From Escherichia ruysiae (GTDB lineage: Bacteria > Pseudomonadota > Gammaproteobacteria > Enterobacterales > Enterobacteriaceae): a stretch of DNA of 64,000 bases. The notes under the pieces are model-generated. The model saw nothing but the letters and a program-made list of their open reading frames with translations. It did not search any database and had not been told where the DNA came from. Below are positions 37,950 through 45,351 of the stretch, piece by piece. The stretch lies in NCBI RefSeq assembly GCF_902498915.1, contig NZ_CABVLQ010000001.1; one strand, given 5' to 3'. Each line of letters starts with the position of its first letter. Positions within the stretch are counted from its first letter, which is position 1. Both the position numbers and the translations under genes were made by a program.

Positions 37950-39200
37950 ATGGATATAATGAGAAGTGTTGTGGGGATGGTGGTGTTACTGGCAATAGCG
38001 TTTGTGTTGTCAGTGAATAAAAAGAGCATCAGTTTGCGCACGGTTGGAGCCGCGCTGCTGCTGCAAATCGCTATTGGCGGCATTATGCTCTACTTCCCAC
38101 CGGGAAAATGGGCTGTAGAGCAGGCGGCATTGGGCGTACATAAAGTCATGTCCTACAGCGATGCGGGTAGCGCCTTTATTTTTGGCTCTCTGGTGGGGCC
38201 GAAAATGGATGTCCTGTTTGATGGCGCGGGCTTTATCTTCGCCTTTCGCGTACTTCCGGCGATTATTTTCGTTACTGCGCTCATCAGTCTGCTGTACTAC
38301 ATTGGCGTGATGGGACTCCTTATTCGCATTCTTGGCAGTATTTTCCAGAAAGCCCTCAACATCAGCAAAATAGAATCTTTTGTCGCGGTCACCACCATTT
38401 TCCTTGGGCAAAACGAGATCCCGGCGATCGTAAAACCGTTTATTGATCGTATGAATCGCAACGAGTTGTTTACCGCAATTTGTAGCGGCATGGCGTCTAT
38501 TGCCGGTTCGATGATGATTGGTTACGCCGGAATGGGCGTGCCAATTGACTATCTGTTAGCGGCATCGCTGATGGCGATCCCTGGCGGTATTTTGTTTGCA
38601 CGTATTCTTAGCCCGGCAACCGAGCCTTCGCAGGTGACATTTGAAAATCTGTCGTTCAGCGAAACGCCGCCAAAAAGCTTTATCGAAGCAGCGGCGAATG
38701 GTGCGATGACCGGACTGAAAATAGCCGCAGGTGTGGCGACGGTGGTGATGGCGTTTGTGGCGATTATTGCGCTGATCAACGGCATTATCGGTGGAATTGG
38801 CGGTTGGTTTGGTTTTGCCAATGCCTCTCTGGAAAGTATTTTTGGCTATGTACTGGCACCGCTGGCGTGGATCATGGGCGTGGACTGGAGTGATGCCAAC
38901 CTTGCGGGTAGCCTGATTGGGCAGAAACTGGCGATTAACGAATTTGTCGCTTACCTGAGTTTCTCGCCATATTTGCAAACGGGCGGCACGCTGGACGTGA
39001 AAACTGTTGCCATTATCTCCTTTGCGCTTTGTGGTTTTGCTAACTTTGGTTCTATCGGTGTTGTCGTTGGGGCGTTCTCGGCTATTTCGCCAAAACGGGC
39101 GCCGGAAATCGCCCAGCTTGGTTTACGGGCGCTGGCAGCTGCGACGCTTTCCAACCTGATGAGTGCGACCATTGCCGGGTTCTTTATTGGGCTGGCGTAA
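37950..39200 (+). CDS. psuT: Pseudouridine/nucleoside permease PsuT (NupC family)
   Basis: Concentrative nucleoside transporter family protein (416 aa, about ten helices). It shows the CNT-type signatures GQNEIPAIVKPFI and an EFVAYL motif late in the protein. Its place behind psuKG makes it the likely pseudouridine importer. Between psuG and psuT lie two hairpins (37863-37885 and a 10-bp stem at 37903-37926 with a CTGG loop), which may tune expression. Confidence 0.92.
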   Translation: MDIMRSVVGMVVLLAIAFVLSVNKKSISLRTVGAALLLQIAIGGIMLYFPPGKWAVEQAALGVHKVMSYSDAGSAFIFGSLVGPKMDVLFDGAGFIFAFRVLPAIIFVTALISLLYYIGVMGLLIRILGSIFQKALNISKIESFVAVTTIFLGQNEIPAIVKPFIDRMNRNELFTAICSGMASIAGSMMIGYAGMGVPIDYLLAASLMAIPGGILFARILSPATEPSQVTFENLSFSETPPKSFIEAAANGAMTGLKIAAGVATVVMAFVAIIALINGIIGGIGGWFGFANASLESIFGYVLAPLAWIMGVDWSDANLAGSLIGQKLAINEFVAYLSFSPYLQTGGTLDVKTVAIISFALCGFANFGSIGVVVGAFSAISPKRAPEIAQLGLRALAAATLSNLMSATIAGFFIGLA

Positions 39201-39210
39201 TGCTCGATTT

Positions 39211-39248
39211 GTAGGCCGGATAAGACGCATCAATCGTCGCATCCGGTA
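39211..39248. repeat. REP element between psuT and yeiL
   Basis: GTAGGCCGGATAAGACGCAT followed by TCGTCGCATCCGG, a single full REP palindrome between convergent genes. Confidence 0.88.
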
Positions 39249-39270
39249 ATCGCGCTATTGCAAATCATTT

Positions 39271-39930
39271 TTACTGCATCATCCCGGAGAATTTATTCTC
39301 CGGGTCCATCTCCAGCGCCAGTCCCAACAACTTCTTTCTATTTTTAATGAGATACCCTTTCTTATTTTTAATTAATAAACCGTCGTGAATGAATTGTGCG
39401 AGAACATATAAGAGGTGTCTATAAGAAACGCCTAAATACTCTGCCGCTTGCGTATGCTTTTCGTGATAAAGATCACCTTCCTGCGAGAGTAATATAAATG
39501 CTGCCAGGCGATTCACTAATGGAAATGATTGATTCTGAGTTAAAGAAACAATATTGCGATAATTTTTATGACTTAAGGTGACGCAGAGTTTTCGTAAAAA
39601 TAGCGTGTCGTTTAATAACAACGGGCGGTAATGTTTCATGGGGAGTGCAATACACCAACACTCTTCAATAGCCTGCACCGCACGTGGTTCATGGTCTTTA
39701 TCGATTAACTCAATCTCGCCAATAAAACAGGGCGCGGCAAAGAAATCAATCAGCGACACGCGCCCATTAGCTAGCGTGGCGTAAAGCCTGGCGCGGCCTC
39801 GCGTCAGGTAAAACAGCCAGGACGGCTGTTGCCCTTCCTGCACAATGTAGTCACGCGCTAAAAAATGAAACAGCCGCGTATCGGCTGAAACATCCGTTAA
39901 AAAGCAATCCTTAAACGCGGATTCACTCAT
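39271..39930 (-). CDS. yeiL: CRP/FNR-family transcriptional regulator YeiL
   Basis: A 219-aa regulator with an N-terminal cyclic-nucleotide-binding-like beta roll (SWLFYLTRGRARLYATLANGRVSLIDFF, shown here only as part: RGRARLY near residue 46) and a C-terminal winged HTH (HTQAAEYLGVSYRHLLYVLAQF). Family knowledge: E. coli YeiL has been linked to stationary-phase survival under nitrogen starvation. I use ATG 39930 (MSESAFKD), although the frame runs 13 codons further upstream. It is divergent from rihB, so a local target is plausible. Confidence 0.9.
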   Translation of the reverse strand: MSESAFKDCFLTDVSADTRLFHFLARDYIVQEGQQPSWLFYLTRGRARLYATLANGRVSLIDFFAAPCFIGEIELIDKDHEPRAVQAIEECWCIALPMKHYRPLLLNDTLFLRKLCVTLSHKNYRNIVSLTQNQSFPLVNRLAAFILLSQEGDLYHEKHTQAAEYLGVSYRHLLYVLAQFIHDGLLIKNKKGYLIKNRKKLLGLALEMDPENKFSGMMQ

Positions 39931-39982
39931 CAATTGCAGCTTAAGATCATTATTGTGGATTTCTTTCACGATGTTTATCCGC

Positions 39983-39998
39983 TATGAGATTTCTCATA
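39983..39998. promoter_or_regulatory. Candidate operator: palindrome between yeiL and rihB
   Basis: TATGAGATTTCTCATA has perfect 7-bp arms and a 2-bp spacer, about 50 bp upstream of the yeiL start and 100 bp upstream of rihB. An imperfect palindrome AGCATACGTACGCT follows at 40002-40015. The role as an operator is inferred from symmetry and position only. Confidence 0.45.
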
Positions 39999-40099
39999 TT
40001 TAGCATACGTACGCTGTTGTTAAGATTCAATCATCGGCCCGGTCGAATTTTCTTCGCTGTAGAAAAAAATAACGCAACTGGAAACAGAGGAAATAAACA

Positions 40100-41041
40100 A
40101 TGGAAAAGAGAAAAATTATTCTGGATTGTGATCCGGGTCATGATGATGCTATTGCCATAATGATGGCCGCGAAACATCCGGCGATTGATTTATTAGGTAT
40201 CACCATTGTGGCGGGTAATCAGACGCTTGATAAAACATTAATTAATGGTCTGAATGTTTGTCAGAAACTGGAGATTAATGTTCCGGTTTATGCGGGGATG
40301 CCGCAGCCAATTATGCGCAAACAAATCGTTGCCGATAATATTCATGGCGAAACCGGTCTGGATGGCCCGGTGTTCGAACCGCTGACCCGCCAGGCTGAAA
40401 GCACCCATGCGGTGAAATACATCATTGATACCCTGATGGCAAGCGAAGGCGATATCACTCTGGTGCCGGTGGGGCCGCTGTCAAACATCGCGGTGGCGAT
40501 GCGTATGCAGCCCGCAATCCTGCCAAAAATCCGTGAAATTGTGCTGATGGGCGGCGCTTATGGTACAGGTAACTTCACGCCGTCTGCCGAGTTCAACATT
40601 TTTGCTGATCCAGAAGCGGCACGCGTGGTATTCACCTCCGGCGTTCCGTTGGTGATGATGGGCCTGGATCTCACTAACCAGACCGTGTGTACCCCGGATG
40701 TGATTGCGCGGATGGAAAGGGCCGGTGGCCCTGCCGGCGAACTGTTCCGCGACATCATGAATTTCACCCTCAAAACCCAGTTCGAAAACTACGGCCTGGC
40801 TGGCGGCCCGGTGCATGACGCCACCTGCATAGGTTATCTGATCAACTCTGATGGCATTAAAACCCAGGAAATGTATGTCGAAGTGGACGTTAATAGCGGC
40901 CCTTGCTACGGGCGTACCGTCTGCGACGAGCTGGGCGTTCTTGGCAAGCCCGCCAATACCAAAGTCGGCATCACTATTGATACCGACTGGTTCTGGGGAT
41001 TAGTCGAAGAGTGCGTTCGCGGCTACATCAAAACCCACTAA
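40100..41041 (+). CDS. rihB: Pyrimidine-specific ribonucleoside hydrolase RihB
   Basis: Hydrolyses cytidine and uridine to ribose plus base. The 313-aa protein has the inosine-uridine nucleoside hydrolase signature at the N terminus (ILDCDPGHDDAIA), whose aspartates bind Ca2+, and further active-site blocks NIHGETGLDGP and EFNIFADPEAA. A GAAACAGAGGA Shine-Dalgarno precedes ATG 40100. In K-12, as I recall, the nucleoside permease gene nupX follows; here a REP and yeiI follow instead. Confidence 0.96.
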   Translation: MEKRKIILDCDPGHDDAIAIMMAAKHPAIDLLGITIVAGNQTLDKTLINGLNVCQKLEINVPVYAGMPQPIMRKQIVADNIHGETGLDGPVFEPLTRQAESTHAVKYIIDTLMASEGDITLVPVGPLSNIAVAMRMQPAILPKIREIVLMGGAYGTGNFTPSAEFNIFADPEAARVVFTSGVPLVMMGLDLTNQTVCTPDVIARMERAGGPAGELFRDIMNFTLKTQFENYGLAGGPVHDATCIGYLINSDGIKTQEMYVEVDVNSGPCYGRTVCDELGVLGKPANTKVGITIDTDWFWGLVEECVRGYIKTH

Positions 41042-41055
41042 GTGTTGATAATAAG

Positions 41056-41089
41056 ACCGGATAAGACGCATCAAGCGTCGCATCCGGCA
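41056..41089. repeat. REP element between rihB and yeiI
   Basis: ACCGGATAAGACGCATCAAG followed by CGTCGCATCCGGC, a single REP unit in the 54 nt that separate convergent rihB and yeiI. Confidence 0.88.
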
Positions 41090-41095
41090 ACATTG

Positions 41096-42184
41096 TTACA
41101 CCATCGGCACTAATGAAAGCGCGTTATCAGCAGACAGGGTAGGGTTATTTATGCTGCCGCTGGCGCGCGAAATTGCCGCGCAGGCCATCGCAAAACGGGC
41201 GCTGTCGCGGAAACTGTATCCTTCAAGAAAGCTATATACCAGGCCCGCCATAAAACCATCGTCAGCACCAAAACTATCGACAGTCGTATGCGCTGGCGCG
41301 GTCAGCAAAAATTGTTCGCCATCCTTTTCGCTGCAATAAACGGATTCATCGGGCAAATAAACAAACAGTTGCTGAACACCTTGCTGATGCAACGCATTCA
41401 CTGCGGCATGACGGTCAGCATCGCTGGTGATCGCCTTTTCCCACAAAATTTCCAGCTCCGGTAAAGTGGGTTTCAGGGTGTGAATATGCGCCAGCCAGTG
41501 TTTGATTTTGCCCGCTTTGAATTCTGAAACGGTATCGACAAATACCGGAATTTCATCGGCGAGGGTAAAGACCCACTCCAGCGCCTCGGCAGTCAGGTTG
41601 CAATCTGCCAGTACCACGCCCGCATGACGAAGTAAATCACGTGACCCGTTCAATAATTGCGGCGTTAACTGTTCCAGCAGATGGGTATCATTAATCGCCA
41701 ATACGGTTTGTTCGTCTTGATTGGCAATTGCCAGATACGTTGATGTGCTTTGACCATGTAAACGAACGCAGCCAGAGACATTCACTCCAGCACGGCGCGT
41801 CTCTTCTAAGAGCATCTCGCCATAAAAATCATTGCCAATCACAGAGAGTAAATGGACGTCGCGGCCTAACAGCGCCAGATTGTGGGCGATATTGCGCCCA
41901 ACGCCGCCTGCCGAACAATGAATCGTACCGGGATGAGAAGCCGCTTGTGGGTAACGGATATCCGCCATCCCGCGAATATCCATATTGATTGTCCCCACCA
42001 CGACGCAGTATTCCTGCTCGGTGAGAATGTAACCTTTGCCTTTAATCCGCCCTTTGCGCATTAAATCCATAATATGCGCCGCAACGCGCGAACGGCTGAT
42101 TTGCAGCATGTCCGCAATTTCATTCTGCTGAATCAGCGGGTTACGCCGTAAAATTGCAAGGATCTCCTTTTCCCGGTTATTCAT
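41096..42184 (-). CDS. yeiI: HTH-PfkB kinase-like protein YeiI
   Basis: A two-domain protein (362 aa). Residues 1-57 form a winged HTH (EILAILRRNPLIQQNEIADM, LQISRSRVAAHI); the rest is a PfkB carbohydrate-kinase domain close to PsuK (VVVGTINMDIRG, AGGVGRNIAHNLALLG). The usual GAGD motif reads GADD (DSFGADDGFMAG): the catalytic Asp is kept but the anion-hole glycine is Asp. Annotated elsewhere as an uncharacterised sugar kinase; a ligand-sensing regulator is possible. It starts 2 nt after the nfo stop, so it is probably cotranscribed with nfo. Confidence 0.9.
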   Translation of the reverse strand: MNNREKEILAILRRNPLIQQNEIADMLQISRSRVAAHIMDLMRKGRIKGKGYILTEQEYCVVVGTINMDIRGMADIRYPQAASHPGTIHCSAGGVGRNIAHNLALLGRDVHLLSVIGNDFYGEMLLEETRRAGVNVSGCVRLHGQSTSTYLAIANQDEQTVLAINDTHLLEQLTPQLLNGSRDLLRHAGVVLADCNLTAEALEWVFTLADEIPVFVDTVSEFKAGKIKHWLAHIHTLKPTLPELEILWEKAITSDADRHAAVNALHQQGVQQLFVYLPDESVYCSEKDGEQFLLTAPAHTTVDSFGADDGFMAGLVYSFLEGYSFRDSARFAMACAAISRASGSINNPTLSADNALSLVPMV

Positions 42185-42186
42185 CT

Positions 42187-43044
42187 TCAGGCTACCGCTT
42201 TTTCAGTTTGTTGCGCTTTTAGCCAGGCGATCTCTTCTGCCCAGATATCCGGGTTGATGGTTTCAAGGATCAGCGGAATGCCGTCGAAACGGTCGTCCTG
42301 CATGATCCAGCGGAACGCATCATGACCGATATTGCCTTCACCGAGGCTATGATGGCGGTCAACGCGGCTGCCAAAGGTGCTTTTCGCATCGTTAAGGTGC
42401 ATCCCACGCAGATACTTAAAGCCAACAATACGGGCAAAATCAGCGAACGTTTTCTCGCATTCGGCTGGAGTACGCAAATCATACCCTGCAGCGAAAGCAT
42501 GGCAGGTATCAATGCAGACGCCGACGCGGGATTTATCTTCCACGCCATCGATAATCGCCGCGAGATGTTCGAATTTAAACCCTAAGTTGCTGCCCTGACC
42601 GGCGGTGTTTTCAATCACCGCTGTCACGCCTTGTGTTTTATCCAGCGCAATATTGATGGATTCGGCAATGCGCGCCAGACAATCCTCTTCTGAAATCTGC
42701 ATCAGATGGCTGCCTGGGTGGAAGTTGAGCAAAGAAAGTCCCAGTTGTTCGCAACGCTGCATTTCATCTATAAACGCATCGCGTGATTTTTCCAGAGCTT
42801 CAGCGACCGGATGACCGAGGTTAATCAGATAACTGTCGTGGGGAAGAATTTGCGCCGACGTGTAGTGATATTTTTCACAGGCGGCTTTGAATTCATCGAT
42901 GGTTTGCGTCGTGAGCGGTGCGGCACGCCACTGACGTTGATTTTTGGTGAACAAGGCAAACGCGGTAGCGTCGATTTCGGCGGCGCGAATTGCGGCATTT
43001 GCCAGACCGCCAGCAGCACTAACGTGCGCTCCAATGTATTTCAT
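42187..43044 (-). CDS. nfo: Endonuclease IV (AP endonuclease) Nfo
   Basis: Zn-dependent AP endonuclease (285 aa) of base excision repair, also active on oxidised 3' ends and alpha-anomeric nucleotides; part of the SoxRS regulon. It has a TIM-barrel fold with the AP endonuclease family 2 signatures: CIDTCHAFAAGYD and HLNDAKSTFGSRVDRHHSLG with metal-binding His, Asp and Glu residues, and LETINPD near the end. The Shine-Dalgarno (AGGAG) lies within a long inverted repeat (separate entry). Confidence 0.97.
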   Translation of the reverse strand: MKYIGAHVSAAGGLANAAIRAAEIDATAFALFTKNQRQWRAAPLTTQTIDEFKAACEKYHYTSAQILPHDSYLINLGHPVAEALEKSRDAFIDEMQRCEQLGLSLLNFHPGSHLMQISEEDCLARIAESINIALDKTQGVTAVIENTAGQGSNLGFKFEHLAAIIDGVEDKSRVGVCIDTCHAFAAGYDLRTPAECEKTFADFARIVGFKYLRGMHLNDAKSTFGSRVDRHHSLGEGNIGHDAFRWIMQDDRFDGIPLILETINPDIWAEEIAWLKAQQTEKAVA

Positions 43045-43051
43045 ATGTGGA

Positions 43052-43103
43052 CTCCTGTTAAACCCGCTGGAGGAAAACGGTAATGATAGCGGGTTAACAG
43101 GAG
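43052..43103 (-). promoter_or_regulatory. Inverted repeat that overlaps the nfo Shine-Dalgarno
   Basis: CTCCTGTTAAACCCGCT at 43052-43068 and AGCGGGTTAACAGGAG at 43088-43103 are complementary over 16 bp apart from one extra A, with a 19-nt spacer. On the minus strand the downstream arm contains the AGGAG ribosome binding site of nfo. The upper arm ends 15 nt past the yeiH stop, so it could also form the 3' end of yeiH mRNA, though no U-run follows. Confidence 0.7.
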
Positions 43104-43117
43104 CAAGATGTAGTGGT

Positions 43118-44167
43118 TTATGCGATGACGCTTTGAATTACATAGTTAATCGCAGCACCACCAACAATCAGCCAGGCAAACAGTACCAGTGCCATCAGCA
43201 GAGGTTTCGCCCCGGCTTTTTTCAGCGCGCTGACGTGAGTGGTCAGACCCAGCGCCGCCATCGCCATTGCCAGCAGGAAGGTATCCAGCGTTACCAGCAT
43301 ATCCACCACGCTCTGCGGTAACAGGTGGAACGAGTTAAAGATGGCAACCACGATGAACAGGATGGCAAACCACGGAATGGTGATTTTGCTTTTCTCGCCG
43401 CCATTAGCCGGAGACAGTTGTTTAACACGTGCCGCCAGCAGGATGAGGAACGGAGCCAGCATCATCACGCGCAGCATTTTGGAGATAACTGCTGCGTTCT
43501 CAGCTTCCGGGCTGATGGCATGACCAGCTGCCACTACCTGCGCCACTTCGTGCATGGTAGAACCAATGTAGATACCGAACGTTTCCGGGCTAAACCATTG
43601 GATCATCAGCGGATACATTGCCGGGTAGAGGAAAATCGCGATGGTTCCGAAGATAACCACGGTTGCGACAGCCACAGTCACTTTACTGGCTTCTGCTTTC
43701 ACTACCGGCTCAGTCGCCAGTACCGCCGCAGCACCACAAATACTGCTACCGGCACCGATCAACCAGCTGGTGTGCTTGTCCAGGCCAAACACTTTCTGCC
43801 CCAGGAAGCAGGCCAGCAGGAAGGTGCTGGACAGTGTCAACACGTCAATGATGATCCCACTAATACCGACATCGGCAATTTGTGAAAACGTCAAACGGAA
43901 ACCGTAAAGAATAATACCCAGACGTAGTAAATGTTGCTTGGCAAACAGCACACCGCCGTCACAGCTTTTCCAGATATGCGGATATACTGTGTTGCCTAAA
44001 ACCATCCCCAACAAGATTGCGAGAGTGAGGGCACTAAACCCGGCACCCGCAACAGCGGGAATGGAACCACCCCACAGGGCGACCCCGGTGATAACTGCAC
44101 TCAGGGCTAACCCCGGAATGAAATGCCACAGTGTACGATGTTGTTTCTGTAAGGTGATATTCGTCAT
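43118..44167 (-). CDS. yeiH: UPF0324 family inner-membrane protein YeiH
   Basis: Polytopic membrane protein (349 aa, about ten helices) of the family Cons_hypoth698, with the conserved GAGSSICGAAAVLATEPV segment and TMHEVAQVVAAGHA. Family knowledge suggests a putative sulfate/sulfite-type exporter, with the function in E. coli unproven. It is divergent from the LysR regulator yeiE, a classical arrangement for a regulator and its target. Confidence 0.9.
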   Translation of the reverse strand: MTNITLQKQHRTLWHFIPGLALSAVITGVALWGGSIPAVAGAGFSALTLAILLGMVLGNTVYPHIWKSCDGGVLFAKQHLLRLGIILYGFRLTFSQIADVGISGIIIDVLTLSSTFLLACFLGQKVFGLDKHTSWLIGAGSSICGAAAVLATEPVVKAEASKVTVAVATVVIFGTIAIFLYPAMYPLMIQWFSPETFGIYIGSTMHEVAQVVAAGHAISPEAENAAVISKMLRVMMLAPFLILLAARVKQLSPANGGEKSKITIPWFAILFIVVAIFNSFHLLPQSVVDMLVTLDTFLLAMAMAALGLTTHVSALKKAGAKPLLMALVLFAWLIVGGAAINYVIQSVIA

Positions 44168-44265
44168 AACCCTCTCCTTTATCCGGGCATAAGGTTACGA
44201 CTAACTGGTTTAAAAATAAAATTGATTATATATTTATAATTAATCTTTATAAGTGGTAAGCGACT

Positions 44266-45147
44266 ATGCACATCACCCTCCGGCAGTTGGAAGTTTTTGC
44301 AGAAGTATTGAAAAGTGGATCCACCACCCAGGCGTCGGTGATGCTGGCGTTGTCGCAATCAGCAGTGAGCGCGGCGTTGACCGATCTGGAAGGGCAGCTA
44401 GGCGTGCAACTGTTTGATCGCGTGGGGAAAAGACTGGTTGTTAATGAACACGGGCGGCTGCTCTATCCGCGTGCGCTGGCGTTGCTGGAACAGGCCGTCG
44501 AAATCGAACAACTGTTTCGCGAAGACAACGGCGCGATTCGTGTCTATGCCAGTAGCACCATTGGTAATTACATACTGCCCGCCGTTATCGCCCGTTATCG
44601 CCATGATTACCCGCAGTTGCCGATTGAACTTAGCGTTGGTAACAGCCAGGACGTGATGCAGGCAGTGCTGGATTTCCGCGTTGATATTGGCTTTATTGAA
44701 GGGCCATGCCACAGCACTGAAATCATTTCTGAGCCGTGGCTGGAAGACGAGCTGGTGGTTTTTGCCGCGCCGACTTCGCCGTTGGCTCGTGGTCCGGTCA
44801 CCTTAGAACAACTGGCCGCTGCGCCGTGGATCCTGCGCGAACGCGGTTCCGGCACGCGGGAAATTGTCGATTATCTGTTGCTGTCACATTTACCGAAATT
44901 TGAGATGGCGATGGAATTAGGTAACTCCGAGGCTATCAAACATGCGGTGCGTCATGGGTTGGGAATTAGTTGCCTGTCGCGACGGGTAATTGAAGATCAA
45001 TTACAGGCTGGCACATTAAGTGAAGTTGCTGTCCCTCTACCGCGCCTGATGCGTACGTTGTGGCGTATCCATCATCGGCAAAAACACCTTTCCAACGCGC
45101 TACGGCGCTTTCTGGACTATTGCGATCCCGCTAATGTGCCGCGTTAA
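44266..45147 (+). CDS. yeiE: LysR-type regulator YeiE
   Basis: LysR-family regulator (293 aa) with an N-terminal winged HTH (residues about 1-60, LRQLEVFAEVLKSGSTTQAS, then LALSQSAVSAALTDLE) and a LysR substrate domain. It belongs to the CysB/CbbR-like branch. Family knowledge: studied in E. coli under iron limitation and in Cronobacter as a sulfite-responsive regulator. It is divergent from yeiH, with 98 bp of AT-rich shared promoter region. It was once also proposed to act on lysP, but the sequence gives no proof. Confidence 0.93.
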   Translation: MHITLRQLEVFAEVLKSGSTTQASVMLALSQSAVSAALTDLEGQLGVQLFDRVGKRLVVNEHGRLLYPRALALLEQAVEIEQLFREDNGAIRVYASSTIGNYILPAVIARYRHDYPQLPIELSVGNSQDVMQAVLDFRVDIGFIEGPCHSTEIISEPWLEDELVVFAAPTSPLARGPVTLEQLAAAPWILRERGSGTREIVDYLLLSHLPKFEMAMELGNSEAIKHAVRHGLGISCLSRRVIEDQLQAGTLSEVAVPLPRLMRTLWRIHHRQKHLSNALRRFLDYCDPANVPR

Positions 45148-45351
45148 ATTGCGGTACAGGAACATGCTGGTGCTGTGTCAATTTCGTGACGCAGCGCCAG
45201 CGTCATGCATTCGCCAGAAAAGAGATAGACTGCTTTACTTATAATTCCTGGGCGATCATGAAGGTCTCTTATAAAAGCGCATTTCTACCGGAAGGATTGC
45301 AAATCGTCTGCTACAATCGCGCCTCATTTTTAAGATGGATAGCATTTTTGT

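Noticed and set aside
40100..41096. REP-bounded segment between psuT and yeiI as a mobile element
   Set aside because: REPs are abundant in E. coli intergenic gaps; there is no transposase, no target-site duplication seen, and yeiL/rihB are ordinary genes.
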